DNA from: Parvibaculum sp.
GTDB taxonomy: Bacteria > Pseudomonadota > Alphaproteobacteria > Parvibaculales > Parvibaculaceae
Assembly: GCA_031291615.1 (NCBI GenBank)
Contig: JARLIS010000055.1
Coordinates: 1 to 32,603 of the forward strand
DNA length: 32,603 nucleotides
Direction of reading: 5' to 3'
Under the pieces are notes generated by a model. It was given only the letters and a program-made list of their open reading frames with translations. It did not search any database and had not been told where the DNA came from. Below, piece by piece: positions 15,951-25,494 of the stretch. The first letter of the stretch is position 1. Each line of letters starts with the position of its first letter. Position numbers and translations under genes: made by a program.

Positions 15951-18065
15951 TTAGTGCGCGAGCACGGCAAGCAGCAGCAGCGCCACGATGTTCGTGATCT
16001 TGATCATCGGGTTGACGGCCGGACCGGCGGTGTCCTTGTAGGGATCGCCGACCGTGTCGCCCGTCACCGCCGCCTTGTGCGCTTCCGAGCCCTTGCCGCC
16101 ATGATTGCCGTCTTCGATGTACTTCTTGGCATTGTCCCAGGCGCCGCCGCCGGAGGTCATCGAGAGCGCCACGAAGAGGCCCGTGATGATGACGCCGAGA
16201 AGCATCGCGCCGACCGCCGAAAAGGCTTCCGACTTGCCGGCGATCCTCTCGACGAAGAAGTAGAGAACGATCGGCGAAAGAACCGGCAGCAGCGACGGAA
16301 TGATCATTTCCTTGATCGCGGCCTTGGTCAGCATGTCGACGGCACGCGCATAGTCGGGCTTCGAGGTGCCGGCCATGATGCCCGGATCGGCCTTGAACTG
16401 GCGGCGAACTTCAACCACCACGGCGCCGGCCGCGCGGCCGACCGCCGTCATGCCCATCGAACCGAACAGGTAAGGCAGCAGGCCGCCGATGAAGAGGCCG
16501 ACCACCACGAACGGATTCGACAGCGAGAAGTCCGGCGTCACGCCGATGAAGTAGGGATAGCTCTCGGGCGAAGCCGAGAAGAAGTTGAGGTCTTGCGTAT
16601 AGGCCGCGAAGAGAACCAGCGCGCCGAGGCCCGCCGAACCGATCGCATAGCCCTTGGTGACGGCCTTCGTGGTGTTGCCCACCGCGTCGAGCGCGTCGGT
16701 CGTCTTGCGCACCGAAGCCGGAAGATCGGCCATTTCGGCGATGCCGCCCGCATTGTCCGTCACCGGACCGAAGGCGTCGAGCGCGACGACCATGCCGGCG
16801 AGCGCGAGCATCGTCGACACCGCGATGGCAATGCCGAAAAGGCCGGCCAGCGTGTAGGTGACGAGAATGCCGAAGACGATGATGAGCGCCGGCAGCGCCG
16901 TCGCTTCCATCGAGATCGCCAGACCCTGAATGACGTTGGTGCCGTGACCGGTTACCGACGCCGCCGCGATGCTGCGAACCGGGCGGAAGTTGACGCCCGT
17001 ATAGTACTCCGTGACCCAGATGATGAGGCCGGTGACGACGAGGCCGGTGACGCCGCAGAGATAGAGGCTCCAGCCGGTGAAGGTCAGCGTGCCGACGGTG
17101 AAGGCCGAACCGAAGCCCACCAGATGATCGGTGACGAAGTAGAGCGCGACGAGGGACAGCAGCGCCGAGGCGACGAAGCCCTTGTAGAGCGCGTTCATGA
17201 TGTTGTTGCTCTTGCCCAGACGGACGAAGAACACGCCGATGATCGAGGTGACGATGCACGAACCGCCGATGGCCAGCGGATAGGTCATCAGGTTAAGCGT
17301 CTGGTCGCCGGTGAAGAAGATCGAGGCGAGAACCATGGTCGCGACCAGCGTCACCGCATAGGTCTCGAAAAGGTCGGCCGCCATGCCCGCGCAGTCGCCG
17401 ACATTGTCGCCGACGTTATCGGCGATCGTCGCCGGGTTGCGCGGATCGTCTTCCGGGATACCTGCTTCGACCTTGCCGACGAGATCGCCGCCGACATCCG
17501 CACCCTTGGTGAAGATGCCGCCGCCGAGACGGGCGAAGATCGAGATGAGCGAAGCGCCGAAGCCGAGAGCGACGAGCGCGTCGATGACTTCACGCGAGGC
17601 CGGAGCAAAGCCCATGGGACCCGTCAGCACCGCGAAATAGACCGCAACCGCGAGGAGCGCGAGACCCGCCACCAGCATGCCGGTGACCGTGCCCGCGCGG
17701 AAGGCGATGGAAAGGCCCGCCGCGAGGCTCTTGCTCGAGGCCTGCGTGGTGCGCACGTTGGCGCGAACCGAAACGAGCATGCCGATATAGCCGGCCGCAC
17801 CCGAAAGCGCCGCGCCGACGAGGAAGCCGATACCGACCTTGATCCCCAGAAGATAGGAGATCAGGACGAAGATGACCGCGCCGACGATGGCGATGGTCGT
17901 GTACTGGCGGTTCAGATAGGCGCCTGCGCCTTCCTGGATTGCCGCCGCGATTTCCTGCATGCGCGCGTTGCCGGCATCAGCCGCGAGGACGGAACGTCCA
18001 GCGAAGATGCCGTAGAGAATTGCGAGGCCGCCGCAGCCGATGATTGCCCACAATGCTGTGCTCAT
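15951..18065 (-). CDS. hppA: Membrane-bound proton-translocating pyrophosphatase, potassium-independent type
   Basis: Hydrolyses pyrophosphate and pumps protons across the inner membrane. The start at 18065 ([14 protein letters not shown]), with AAGGA 6 nt upstream, gives 704 residues with about 16 membrane helices. An upstream reading to 18173 is not family-like. Substrate and metal binding motifs are present: [20 protein letters not shown], then [32 protein letters not shown]. In the second half are [16 protein letters not shown] and, at K467, the motif GNTTKA. Lysine at this site marks the potassium-independent subfamily; potassium-dependent pumps have alanine. It is separated from thiL by 154 bp and ends at the shared terminator with bamE. 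Confidence 0.97.
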   Translation of the reverse strand: MSTALWAIIGCGGLAILYGIFAGRSVLAADAGNARMQEIAAAIQEGAGAYLNRQYTTIAIVGAVIFVLISYLLGIKVGIGFLVGAALSGAAGYIGMLVSVRANVRTTQASSKSLAAGLSIAFRAGTVTGMLVAGLALLAVAVYFAVLTGPMGFAPASREVIDALVALGFGASLISIFARLGGGIFTKGADVGGDLVGKVEAGIPEDDPRNPATIADNVGDNVGDCAGMAADLFETYAVTLVATMVLASIFFTGDQTLNLMTYPLAIGGSCIVTSIIGVFFVRLGKSNNIMNALYKGFVASALLSLVALYFVTDHLVGFGSAFTVGTLTFTGWSLYLCGVTGLVVTGLIIWVTEYYTGVNFRPVRSIAAASVTGHGTNVIQGLAISMEATALPALIIVFGILVTYTLAGLFGIAIAVSTMLALAGMVVALDAFGPVTDNAGGIAEMADLPASVRKTTDALDAVGNTTKAVTKGYAIGSAGLGALVLFAAYTQDLNFFSASPESYPYFIGVTPDFSLSNPFVVVGLFIGGLLPYLFGSMGMTAVGRAAGAVVVEVRRQFKADPGIMAGTSKPDYARAVDMLTKAAIKEMIIPSLLPVLSPIVLYFFVERIAGKSEAFSAVGAMLLGVIITGLFVALSMTSGGGAWDNAKKYIEDGNHGGKGSEAHKAAVTGDTVGDPYKDTAGPAVNPMIKITNIVALLLLAVLAH

Positions 18066-18219
18066 TGTTGTGTCCTTGGTTTTTTTTGCGGGTATCAACC
18101 GGCGAATCCGGCAAATCCCCCCCTGGAAAGCAGAATTGGCCCGGAAGATGCCAAATGCGCGGCGCGAAAGCAACCGGCGCCGCCCCCTTCATCGCCATTT
18201 GGATGAATCGGGCTGCGGC

Positions 18220-19206
18220 TTAAAAGTGCCGGAATCCCAATTGCTTGAGGGCAAGCGGCCGCCCCGCGTGATCGACCGCGACGATCCCTTCCGCAGCGTC
18301 GGCCAGACGACCGATTCGCGTGATCGGCACACCGCTCCGGGCCGCGACTCGGGCGATCATGGCCTCCTTGTCGGCGGACGCGGAAAAGAGAATCTCGTAA
18401 TCGTCGCCCCCCGTGAGCAAGGTCTCGATGAAACCCGCATCCCCGGCAAGCGCGTGAACGGCTGGCGGCGACAGGGGCAGCGCCGCGGCCTCGACGCGGG
18501 CGCCGACGCCCGACGCCGCGCAGAGATGCGCAAGATCGGCCATCAATCCGTCCGAGACGTCGAGCGAGGCGCTGGCGATCCCGATGAGGTCCGGCCCGAG
18601 CGCAACCCTCGGCTCCGGCACGCGGTACCGGCCGAGGAGATCGGCGTTATCGCCTGCCCTGGCCAGCCTGAGCTTTCCCTGAGCCACGGCAAGGCCGAGG
18701 GCCGCATCGCCGATGGTGCCGGTGACGTAGAGCCCCTCGCCCGCTCGCGCGCCCGCACGGCGCAGCATCCGCCCGGCGGGCGCCTCGCCAATGGCCGTCA
18801 AAGAGAAATTGAGCGGCCCCGGCGTCGAAACCGTATCCCCGCCCCAGAGGGACAGGCCGAAGCGCCGCTGGTCCTCGGCAAGCCCCGCCGCGAAGCCCCG
18901 CATCCAGTCAAGCGGCGTCTCCGCCCGCCACGCGGTCGTCAGCAGATAGCCGCGCGGGACAGCCCCCTTGGCGGCAAGATCGGACAGGTTCACGCGCAGA
19001 AGCTTGCGCGCCACGCTCTCGGCCGGATCGTTGGACAGGAAATGCACGCCCTCGACCAGCGCATCGACGGTCAGCACCGTCTCCATGCCGGGTGTCGGCG
19101 CGAAGACCGCCGCATCGTCTGTGAGATTGAATGCGCCGGGCGCCTGCGCGGCCAGCGGCGCGAATAGCTCCGCGATCAGGCTGAACTCGTCAGGACGAAG
19201 CGCCAT
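18220..19206 (-). CDS. thiL: Thiamine-monophosphate kinase
   Basis: Phosphorylates thiamine monophosphate to thiamine diphosphate, the active cofactor. The start at 19206 (MALRPDEFSLIAELFAPLA) gives 328 residues and overlaps the end of nusB by 17 bases; the upstream reading to 19239 is not family-like. Motifs of the PurM/ThiL fold are LTDDAAVFAPTPG (N-terminal Asp pair), TVDALVEGVHF, KLLRVNLSDLAAKGAVP, WGGDTV, ASLDVSDGLMADLAHL and LTGGDDYEILFSA. It ends the glyA-to-thiL gene chain. Confidence 0.96.
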   Translation of the reverse strand: MALRPDEFSLIAELFAPLAAQAPGAFNLTDDAAVFAPTPGMETVLTVDALVEGVHFLSNDPAESVARKLLRVNLSDLAAKGAVPRGYLLTTAWRAETPLDWMRGFAAGLAEDQRRFGLSLWGGDTVSTPGPLNFSLTAIGEAPAGRMLRRAGARAGEGLYVTGTIGDAALGLAVAQGKLRLARAGDNADLLGRYRVPEPRVALGPDLIGIASASLDVSDGLMADLAHLCAASGVGARVEAAALPLSPPAVHALAGDAGFIETLLTGGDDYEILFSASADKEAMIARVAARSGVPITRIGRLADAAEGIVAVDHAGRPLALKQLGFRHF

Positions 19207-19699
19207 CCCTGGCCCCGCCCGGCTTGTGCAGGCCCGCACTCAGCCGGTCGAGCACGGCATTGACGACGCCCGGCTCGTCGCCTTCGAAGAAGGCGTGCGC
19301 GACATCGACATATTCGTTGATGGCGACCTTCACCGGCACGTTCTTGCAGCGGCGGATTTCATAAGTCCCCGCACGCAGAATGGCCCGCAGCGTCGCGTCG
19401 AGCCGAACCAGCGTCCAGCCCTTAGCGAGCGCGCCGTTGACGGCGTTGTCTATCTCGTGCTGCTCGGCCACCACGCCGCGCACGACTTCGGCGAAATGCG
19501 CCTCGTCGGCCTGAGCATAGACCGAACCCTCGATCTCCTGACCGAAGCGATGCTGCACGAACTCCTCGACGATCTCGTCGAGCGGTGTGCCCGCGACATC
19601 CATCTGATAGAGCGCCTGCACGGCGGCCAGACGCGCGGCGCTGCGCGCGCTGGTGTCGAGCGCGGCCGAAGGCTTCGATGGTGCCGATGACATACTCAT
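19190..19699 (-). CDS. nusB: Transcription antitermination protein NusB
   Basis: Binds boxA RNA with S10 to suppress premature termination in rRNA operons. The 169-residue all-helical protein has the conserved ARLAAVQALYQMD near residue 22-34, LVRLDATLRAILRAGTYEI in the middle and PVKVAINEYVDVAHAFFEGDEPGVVNAVLDRLS in the C-terminal half. Two start codons, 19699 and 19693, are possible. It follows ribH by 15 nt, as in most proteobacteria, and its 3' end overlaps thiL. Confidence 0.97.
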   Translation of the reverse strand: MSMSSAPSKPSAALDTSARSAARLAAVQALYQMDVAGTPLDEIVEEFVQHRFGQEIEGSVYAQADEAHFAEVVRGVVAEQHEIDNAVNGALAKGWTLVRLDATLRAILRAGTYEIRRCKNVPVKVAINEYVDVAHAFFEGDEPGVVNAVLDRLSAGLHKPGGARDGASS

Positions 19700-19714
19700 T
19701 ACGCTTTCAGTTTC

Positions 19715-20173
19715 TCAGGCGCCCAGCTTGCGCTTGAGGTCGATCATGTCGAGACAGGCTCGCGCCGCAGCGCCGCCCTTGTTCTTTTGGTCCACCTTGA
19801 CGCGGGCCCAGGCCTGATCGTCGTTTTCGACCGTCTGGATGCCGTTGCCGAGCGCAAGCGAGCGTTCGACGGCAAGGTCCATCAGCGCCCGTGCGGACTC
19901 GTTCGACACTATATCATAATGCGTGGTCTCGCCGCGAATGACGCAACCGAGCGTCACGAACCCGTCGATCCGCCGGGACATCCCGCCATGCGCCATGGCG
20001 TCGAGCGCGTATTTGACGGCCGCGGGAATTTCAAGAACGCCGGGCACGGCGATCCGCTCCCAGGTCGCGCCCCGCTCCTCGATCGCCTTGACGGCGCCGC
20101 GCGCGAGCTCGTCGGCCATGTCTTCGTAGAACCGCGCCTCGATAATGAGGATATGAGCTTTCGTCGTCGTCAC
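19715..20173 (-). CDS. ribH: 6,7-dimethyl-8-ribityllumazine synthase
   Basis: Condenses 5-amino-6-ribitylaminouracil with 3,4-dihydroxy-2-butanone 4-phosphate, the penultimate step of riboflavin synthesis. The 152-residue protein has IIEARFYEDMADELARGA, the substrate-binding VPGVLEIPAAVKYA, and TLGCVIRGETTHYDIVSNESARAL with the catalytic histidine region. The GTG start at 20173 overlaps the ribB stop by four bases (GTGA), giving coupled translation of the two enzymes that feed each other. Confidence 0.97.
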   Translation of the reverse strand: MTTTKAHILIIEARFYEDMADELARGAVKAIEERGATWERIAVPGVLEIPAAVKYALDAMAHGGMSRRIDGFVTLGCVIRGETTHYDIVSNESARALMDLAVERSLALGNGIQTVENDDQAWARVKVDQKNKGGAAARACLDMIDLKRKLGA

Positions 20174-21321
20174 GATGCGGCCTCCTTCGTCTTTTTTCCA
20201 CCCGAGCCGCGCTTGTGCGCGCTGACGGGCCGCTGGCCGGCAATACTCAGACCGTAGCCTTCAAGACCGACAATGCTCCGATCGGTATCGGAAAGCAGGA
20301 TCATCTCATGCACGCCCAGATCGAGCAGTATCTGCGCGCCGACGCCATATTCGCGCAGGCGGCGCGGCATGCCCTGGTCCAGCGCCTCGCCCTTGCGGAG
20401 CAGCAGATCGGAAACGATGGTTGCGGTCGTGTCGCGGATCAGCACGATGACGCCGCGGCCCTCCTCGGAAATGATCTGCATCGACTCCTTCAGAATATCG
20501 CTGCGCGGTCCCGTCGCGCCGAGAAGATCGTCAAAGACATTGATGGCATGCATGCGCACGAGAACCGGCTCGGGCGTCGAGATGTCGCCCTTCACCAGCG
20601 CGATATGTTCGGCATATTCGACCGTGTTCAGATAGACCATCATCTTGAACTCGCCGCCGAACTTGCTCTCAAGCTCGGTCTCGATGGCGCGATGGATGAA
20701 ATGATCGTAGCGGCGGCGATAGGCGATGAGATCGGCGATGGTCGCGATCTTGAGGCCGTGAAGCTGGGCGAACTGCACGAGATCGGGCAACCGCGCCATC
20801 GTGCCGTCGTCGTTCATGATCTCGCAGATGACGCCCGCGGGATAGAGCCCCGCAAGGCGCGCGATATCGACGGCGGCTTCCGTATGCCCGGCACGAACCA
20901 GAACGCCGCCATCCTTGGCGACCAGCGGAAAGACATGCCCCGGCGAAACGATGTCGTTCTGGCCCTTGGTCGGGTCGATGGCGACGGACACCGTATGCGC
21001 GCGGTCATGCGCGGAGATGCCTGTCGAAATGCCTTCCCGCGCTTCGATGGAGACGGTGAAAGCCGTCTGGTTGCGCGATTGGTTGTTCGACGACATGTAT
21101 TGCAGATTGAGCTGCTTCGCCCGGTCGTTCGTCAGCGACAGGCAGATCAGGCCGCGCCCGTACTTCGCCATGAAATTCACGGCTTCCGGCGTGCACATCT
21201 GCGCCGGAATGACGAGGTCGCCCTCATTCTCGCGGTCTTCGGCGTCGACAAGCACAAACATCTTGCCGTTGCGCGCGTCCTCGATGACTTCCTCGATGGA
21301 CGAAAGATATTCCTTGTACAC
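20170..21321 (-). CDS. ribB: 3,4-dihydroxy-2-butanone 4-phosphate synthase with inactive GTP cyclohydrolase II-like domain (RibBX type)
   Basis: The N-terminal domain (residues about 1-205) is an intact DHBP synthase converting ribulose 5-phosphate, with DAEDRENEGDLVIPAQ (acidic metal ligands), SRNQTAFTVSIEAREGISTGISAHDRA and RAGHTEAAVDIARLAG. The C-terminal domain (about 206-365) aligns in layout with GTP cyclohydrolase II but lacks its zinc cysteines. The RIHSEC position reads RMHAIN (256-261) and the LRCDCG position reads GPRSDIL. GTP cyclohydrolase activity is therefore not expected from this protein. This architecture is the RibBX variant described in proteobacteria. The GTG start at 21321 is 5 nt after ribE. 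A separate ribA would be needed elsewhere in the genome. Confidence 0.92.
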   Translation of the reverse strand: MYKEYLSSIEEVIEDARNGKMFVLVDAEDRENEGDLVIPAQMCTPEAVNFMAKYGRGLICLSLTNDRAKQLNLQYMSSNNQSRNQTAFTVSIEAREGISTGISAHDRAHTVSVAIDPTKGQNDIVSPGHVFPLVAKDGGVLVRAGHTEAAVDIARLAGLYPAGVICEIMNDDGTMARLPDLVQFAQLHGLKIATIADLIAYRRRYDHFIHRAIETELESKFGGEFKMMVYLNTVEYAEHIALVKGDISTPEPVLVRMHAINVFDDLLGATGPRSDILKESMQIISEEGRGVIVLIRDTTATIVSDLLLRKGEALDQGMPRRLREYGVGAQILLDLGVHEMILLSDTDRSIVGLEGYGLSIAGQRPVSAHKRGSGGKKTKEAAS

Positions 21322-21326
21322 GGCGC

Positions 21327-21953
21327 TCAGTTCCTCTCTGCCAGCCTGGCGACATATCTGGCCAGCATGTCGATTTCAAGATTAATGGAGTTTCCCACCT
21401 TTGCCTGACCCCAGGTCGTGACGGCCTGGGTGTGGGGAATGATGTTGACGCCGAAGCGGGTCCGGGCCTCGTTCGAGCCCGGCCGCACATCCTCGACCTC
21501 GTTGACGGTCAGCGAAGTGCCGTCGATGGTGACGGACCCCTTGGAAGCGATGAAACGCCCGAGAGCGTCCGGCGCCTCGAAGGTGAAGCGCATGCTGTCG
21601 CCGTCGGGCCTGATCTCGACGATCCGGCCGACGCCGTCGACATGACCGCTGACGATGTGCCCGCCAAGCTCGTCGCCGAGCTTCGCCGCCCGTTCGAGAT
21701 TGACCGATGTGCCTTCCTTCCAATCGCCGAGCGTCGTGCAGCCCAGCGTCTCGGCGGAAGCATCCACCGCGAACCAGCCCTTGCCGTTCGCCCGGCCTTT
21801 TTCGATGACGGTCAGGCAGCAACCGGAACATGAGATCGACGCGCCGATGTCGATGCCGTCCGGATCGTATGCCGTCTCGATCACGAAACGCCGGTCGCCG
21901 CGCTCCTCGATGGCGCGGATGCGTCCGACGTCGGTGACGATGCCTGTGAACAT
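21327..21953 (-). CDS. ribE: Riboflavin synthase alpha chain
   Basis: Dismutates two lumazine molecules into riboflavin and the pyrimidine precursor. The 208-residue protein consists of two repeated barrels. The first starts MFTGIVTDVGRIRAIE and holds the SISCSGCCLTVIE substrate loop. The second starts near residue 98 with GGHIVSGHVDGVGRIVEI and holds DGTSLTVNEVEDV. FGVNIIPHTQAVTTWG and the C-terminal helix INLEIDMLARYVARL are typical. It lies 4 nt after ribD and 5 nt before ribB in the rib operon. Confidence 0.97.
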   Translation of the reverse strand: MFTGIVTDVGRIRAIEERGDRRFVIETAYDPDGIDIGASISCSGCCLTVIEKGRANGKGWFAVDASAETLGCTTLGDWKEGTSVNLERAAKLGDELGGHIVSGHVDGVGRIVEIRPDGDSMRFTFEAPDALGRFIASKGSVTIDGTSLTVNEVEDVRPGSNEARTRFGVNIIPHTQAVTTWGQAKVGNSINLEIDMLARYVARLAERN

Positions 21954-21957
21954 GAAA

Positions 21958-23076
21958 TCAACTCGCCTGATAACTGGTCAGATAGGATGAAAGCGTGTCG
22001 TCGCCCAGAACCAGCGTTTCACGCAACTGCAACGCGGGCGCCTTGGCGAGCGTATCCACGCCCAGCGCAGCAATCGCGGGCGTGCCGTCGCCGCCGATGA
22101 CGATGCTCGAGCGGAACCACTCCACGCGGTCGACGAGCCTTGCCCGCATCAGCGACGCCGCCAGCCGCGCACCGCCCTCGACGAGAAGCCGCGTCACGCC
22201 CCGTTGCGCGATCTGCTTCAGCGCCGCAACCATATCCATGAACCCGTCGCTTCCGGCCGGAATGTCGATAAGCTCGACGCCGCAATCCCTGAACGCCGCG
22301 CGCCGGCTGGCGTCGCCGCCCTCCGCAAGCGTCAAAATCCAGACCGGAACGTCCCGCGCCTCCTGAACGAGCTTCGAAGTCAGCGGCAGCCGCAAGCGCC
22401 CGTCGGCAACGATGCGGATGGGCGACCGGCCTTCAAGCCCGGGCAACCGGCATGTGAGACGGGGATCGTCGACGATGGCCGTCGCGCTGCCCACCATGAT
22501 CGCGTCATGCGTGGCGCGCAGAAGCTGCCCGCGCGCACGCGCGAGCTCGCCGGTGATCCACTGGCTCTGGCCAGCATGGGTGGCGATACGCCCGTCCGCC
22601 GAGCTCGCGACCTTGAGCGTCACGAGCGGCCGCTCATGCAGAACCTTGAGGAAGAAGCCTTCATTGAGCCGCCGCGCTTCCGCTTCGCAAACGCCCTCCT
22701 CGACCGCGATCCCGGCCTTGTCGAGCATGGCGAAGCCCCGGCCGGCGACGCGGGGGTCGGGATCGGAGACGGCCCCGACGACGCGGGCGACGCCCGCCGC
22801 GATCAGGGCCTCCGCACAGGGCGGCGTCTTGCCGTGATGGGCGCAAGGCTCAAGCGTGACATAGGCCGTCGCGCCCCGCGCGGCGGCGCCCGCGCGCTTC
22901 AGCGCCTCGGTCTCGGCGTGCGGGCGCCCGCCCGCTTGCGTCCATCCGCGCCCGACGACGATCCCGTTCTTGACGATGACGCAGCCGACCGCCGGATTGG
23001 GCGCGACATTGCCCAGTCCCCGCGCCGCCAGCGCGAGCGCCATCTTCATGAATTCTATGTCGGTGGCAGAGGCCAT
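21958..23076 (-). CDS. ribD: Bifunctional riboflavin biosynthesis deaminase/reductase
   Basis: Performs the second and third steps of riboflavin synthesis. The N-terminal cytidine-deaminase-like domain (1 to about 145) has NVAPNPAVGCVIV, the zinc-binding RPHAETEAL (His and catalytic Glu) and EPCAHHGKTPPC (two Cys ligands). The NADPH-dependent reductase domain (about 150-372) has PLVTLKVASSADGRIA, HDAIMVGSATAIVDDPRLTCR and LLVEGGARLAASLM. The 372-residue length is standard. It is 38 nt downstream of nrdR and starts the tight ribD-ribE-ribB-ribH run. No FMN riboswitch-like leader is seen before it. Confidence 0.97.
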   Translation of the reverse strand: MASATDIEFMKMALALAARGLGNVAPNPAVGCVIVKNGIVVGRGWTQAGGRPHAETEALKRAGAAARGATAYVTLEPCAHHGKTPPCAEALIAAGVARVVGAVSDPDPRVAGRGFAMLDKAGIAVEEGVCEAEARRLNEGFFLKVLHERPLVTLKVASSADGRIATHAGQSQWITGELARARGQLLRATHDAIMVGSATAIVDDPRLTCRLPGLEGRSPIRIVADGRLRLPLTSKLVQEARDVPVWILTLAEGGDASRRAAFRDCGVELIDIPAGSDGFMDMVAALKQIAQRGVTRLLVEGGARLAASLMRARLVDRVEWFRSSIVIGGDGTPAIAALGVDTLAKAPALQLRETLVLGDDTLSSYLTSYQAS

Positions 23077-23114
23077 CTCGCTCCCAATACGAAACTCAGC
23101 GGGGGCGAGAATGC

Positions 23115-23591
23115 TCAGTCGTCGTCGCCCTCGTCCCGGCCCGGACCGCTGAGTTCGCCCAGAAATTCCTCGAAGTCCCTTGCCTCGCGGAAATTCTTGT
23201 AGACCGAAGCAAAGCGGACATAGGCAACCGGATCGAGCGAACTCAGGCCTTCCATTATGAGCTTTCCGATCGTCTCCGACGGAATCTCGCTCTCGCCCAT
23301 GCTCTCGAGCCGGCGCACGATGCCGGACACCATACGCTCTATGCGGTCCTGCTCAACTGGGCGTTTGCGCATCGCGATTTGCACGGAACGCATGAGTTTG
23401 TCCCGGTCGAAGGGCACCCTGCGGCCGCTCTTTTTTATGATGGTCAGCTCGCGCAGCTGCACCCGTTCGAAGGTCGTGAACCGACCGCCGCAGGCGGTGC
23501 AGAAGCGCCGCCGCCGGATGGAAGTATTGTCCTCCGTCGGTCGTGAATCCTTAACCTGCGTGTCTTCATTGCCGCAATATGGACAACGCAT
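23115..23591 (-). CDS. nrdR: Transcriptional repressor NrdR
   Basis: Nucleotide-sensing repressor of ribonucleotide reductase genes. The N-terminal zinc ribbon has C3, C6, C31 and C34 ([21 protein letters not shown] and CTACGGRF). The ATP-cone domain from about residue 47 has [19 protein letters not shown] and [23 protein letters not shown]. The 158-residue length is typical. It sits between glyA and ribD, the standard alphaproteobacterial neighbourhood. Confidence 0.98.
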   Translation of the reverse strand: MRCPYCGNEDTQVKDSRPTEDNTSIRRRRFCTACGGRFTTFERVQLRELTIIKKSGRRVPFDRDKLMRSVQIAMRKRPVEQDRIERMVSGIVRRLESMGESEIPSETIGKLIMEGLSSLDPVAYVRFASVYKNFREARDFEEFLGELSGPGRDEGDDD

Positions 23592-23628
23592 GCCCCTTAG
23601 CCCCCGCCTGTTGCCTCAACTCGTTGGT

Positions 23629-24945
23629 TTACTTCGGCCCGCCATAGATCGGGAACCGCTTGCATAGCTCGAGAACCCGCTCGCGCACGCCGGCCTCGAT
23701 TTTCGCGTTGGCCTCGTCGCCGTGACCGGCGAGCCCCGTCAGAACTTCGTTGATGAGTTTGCCGATCTGCTGGAATTCCGCGACGCCGAAACCGCGCGTC
23801 GTCCCCGCCGGCGTGCCGAGACGCACGCCGGACGTGATCGTCGGCTTTTCGGGGTCGAAGGGAATCCCGTTCTTGTTGCAGGTGATGCTGGCGCGTTCGA
23901 GCGCCGCTTCCGCAACCTTGCCGTTGAGCTTTTTCGGCCGAAGATCGACCAGCATCAGATGCGTATCCGTGCCGCCCGAGACGATGGCGAGGCCTGCTTC
24001 CGCCAGCGTCGCGGCAAGCGCGCGCGCATTGTCCACGATCGACTGCGCATAGAGCTTGAATTCCGGACGCAGCGCTTCGCCGAAGGCGACTGCCTTGCCG
24101 GCGATGACATGCATCAGCGGGCCGCCCTGAATGCCTGGGAAGATGGCCGAATTGATCTTCTTCCCGATGTCTTCGTTGTTCGACAGGATCATGCCGCCGC
24201 GCGGACCGCGCAGCGTCTTGTGCGTCGTCGTCGTCACGATATCGGCATGCGGCAGAGGGCTCGGATGCACCCCTCCCGCGACGAGGCCGGCGAAATGCGC
24301 CATGTCCACCATGAAGAGCGCGCCGACGCTGTCGGCAATGGCGCGGAACGCCTTGAAGTCGATGACGCGCGGATAGGCCGAGCCGCCCGCGATGATGAGC
24401 TTCGGCTTGTGCTGCTTCGCAAGGCTCTCGACCTCATCGAGATCGATCTGATGATCCTGCTTGCGCACGCCGTACTGCACGGCATTGAACCATTTGCCCG
24501 ACTGGTTGGGTGCCGCGCCATGCGTGAGATGTCCGCCGGCGGCGAGGCTCATGCCCAGGATGGTGTCGCCCGGCTTGATCAGCGCCATCATCACGCCCTG
24601 GTTCGCCTGCGAACCGGAATTGGGCTGCACATTGACGTAGGCGCAGCCGAAAAGTTTCTTGGCGCGCTCGATTGCCAGCTCTTCCGCGATGTCCACGAAC
24701 TCGCAGCCGCCGTAATAGCGCTTGCCGGGATAACCCTCGGCATACTTGTTCGTCATGATCGAACCCTGCGCCTCAAGCACGGCGCGCGAGACGATGTTCT
24801 CCGACGCGATCAGCTCGATCTGCGTCTGTTGACGCAGGAGCTCCTTGTCGATGGCGCGCTGAATATCGGGGTCGCTCTTGGCGAGGCTGTCGTTGAAAAA
24901 TCCGGCGGTCGCGGCCTGTCCGGCCGCTGCGTTGGTCGAAGACAT
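23629..24945 (-). CDS. glyA: Serine hydroxymethyltransferase
   Basis: PLP enzyme interconverting serine and glycine with tetrahydrofolate, the main source of one-carbon units. The 438-residue protein begins with a non-conserved leader (1-20), followed by the family start [27 protein letters not shown]. The PLP lysine is K243 in [15 protein letters not shown], and [18 protein letters not shown] is the tetrahydrofolate/substrate region. AGAAGG lies 8 nt before ATG. It heads the glyA-nrdR-rib-nusB-thiL series and has a long structured leader annotated separately. Confidence 0.98.
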   Translation of the reverse strand: MSSTNAAAGQAATAGFFNDSLAKSDPDIQRAIDKELLRQQTQIELIASENIVSRAVLEAQGSIMTNKYAEGYPGKRYYGGCEFVDIAEELAIERAKKLFGCAYVNVQPNSGSQANQGVMMALIKPGDTILGMSLAAGGHLTHGAAPNQSGKWFNAVQYGVRKQDHQIDLDEVESLAKQHKPKLIIAGGSAYPRVIDFKAFRAIADSVGALFMVDMAHFAGLVAGGVHPSPLPHADIVTTTTHKTLRGPRGGMILSNNEDIGKKINSAIFPGIQGGPLMHVIAGKAVAFGEALRPEFKLYAQSIVDNARALAATLAEAGLAIVSGGTDTHLMLVDLRPKKLNGKVAEAALERASITCNKNGIPFDPEKPTITSGVRLGTPAGTTRGFGVAEFQQIGKLINEVLTGLAGHGDEANAKIEAGVRERVLELCKRFPIYGGPK

Positions 24946-24968
24946 CGATTGAACCTTCTCGACGGAAA

Positions 24969-25068
24969 CGGACCAGTCTGGCGTTCATGTCCGGTCGACG
25001 GGTCAGACGCTGAACCCGGCTCCCGGAACGGCCGCGCGCCTGTCCCGGGCGGGCTTGTCGCGCCCGCC
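24969..25068 (-). promoter_or_regulatory. Structured leader of glyA
   Basis: On the minus strand the last 120 or so bases before glyA can fold into a row of short hairpins. From 5' to 3' they are GGCGGGC/GCCCGCC (25062-25068 with 25048-25054), CCCGG/CCGGG (25045-25049 with 25022-25026, overlapping the first and so mutually exclusive in part), GGGT-CAG/CTG-ACCC (25000-25017), and CGGAC/GTCCG (24969-24993). A possible promoter lies just upstream (TTGGCC, 18-bp spacer, TATCAA). The sequence matches no riboswitch I can recognise. A cis-acting role is inference only. Confidence 0.35.
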
Positions 25069-25129
25069 GATTAAGGGGTGTTTGATACCACATATCGCGA
25101 TCCCGGGCCAATCTGCCACAACTTTCGGG

Positions 25130-25494
25130 AGGCGCCGGATGAGAACATATCTCAAGCGGAATCCATCTCTGTACTTCGGTCCAGTTCGGTACTTTCTCCG
25201 TGTGACTCAACTAAAGAATAATTGATAATTGAAAATCGGATTTTTTTGTCAGTACAGATAAGCTGCCAGAAAGAAAATATAAAGCAACCCCAGTCTCCAC
25301 GACGAAGCAGTGTAAAACAGAGATCAAACACTAAAAAAGCAAGGTTTTCGCTGAGATATACCGGGGGATACTAAAACAAAACAACGCACATATCTTGATC
25401 GATGCAGACTTAACGCGCTAGAAGTGTGGCGCTACTCAAGGGTCTGGATTCTGGACGCGTAAAATTCACGCTCGAAAAGAGGCTTTTTCCGGTA
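25130..25494 (+). promoter_or_regulatory. AT-rich promoter region of mucR, no gene
   Basis: The 550-bp gap between glyA and mucR contains no convincing gene. Its mucR-proximal 365 bp are markedly AT-rich compared with the rest of the window, with several A and T tracts (for instance TTTTTTT near 25241). Two possible rightward promoters are TTGAAA-18 bp-TACAGA (ending near 25257) and TTGATC-17 bp-CTAGAA (25395-25423). AT-rich tracts with T-A steps are what MucR/Ros proteins bind, and mucR genes are commonly self-repressed, so autoregulation here is likely but inferred. Confidence 0.5.

Noticed and set aside
15918..18206. A 762-codon plus-strand open frame opposite hppA, rich in Arg, Asp and His
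   Set aside because: It is an antisense shadow of a GC-rich gene; the minus strand encodes an unmistakable pyrophosphatase.
23077..23114. Possible FMN riboswitch before ribD
   Set aside because: Only 38 bases separate nrdR and ribD, too few for an FMN aptamer, and no RFN-like elements are seen.
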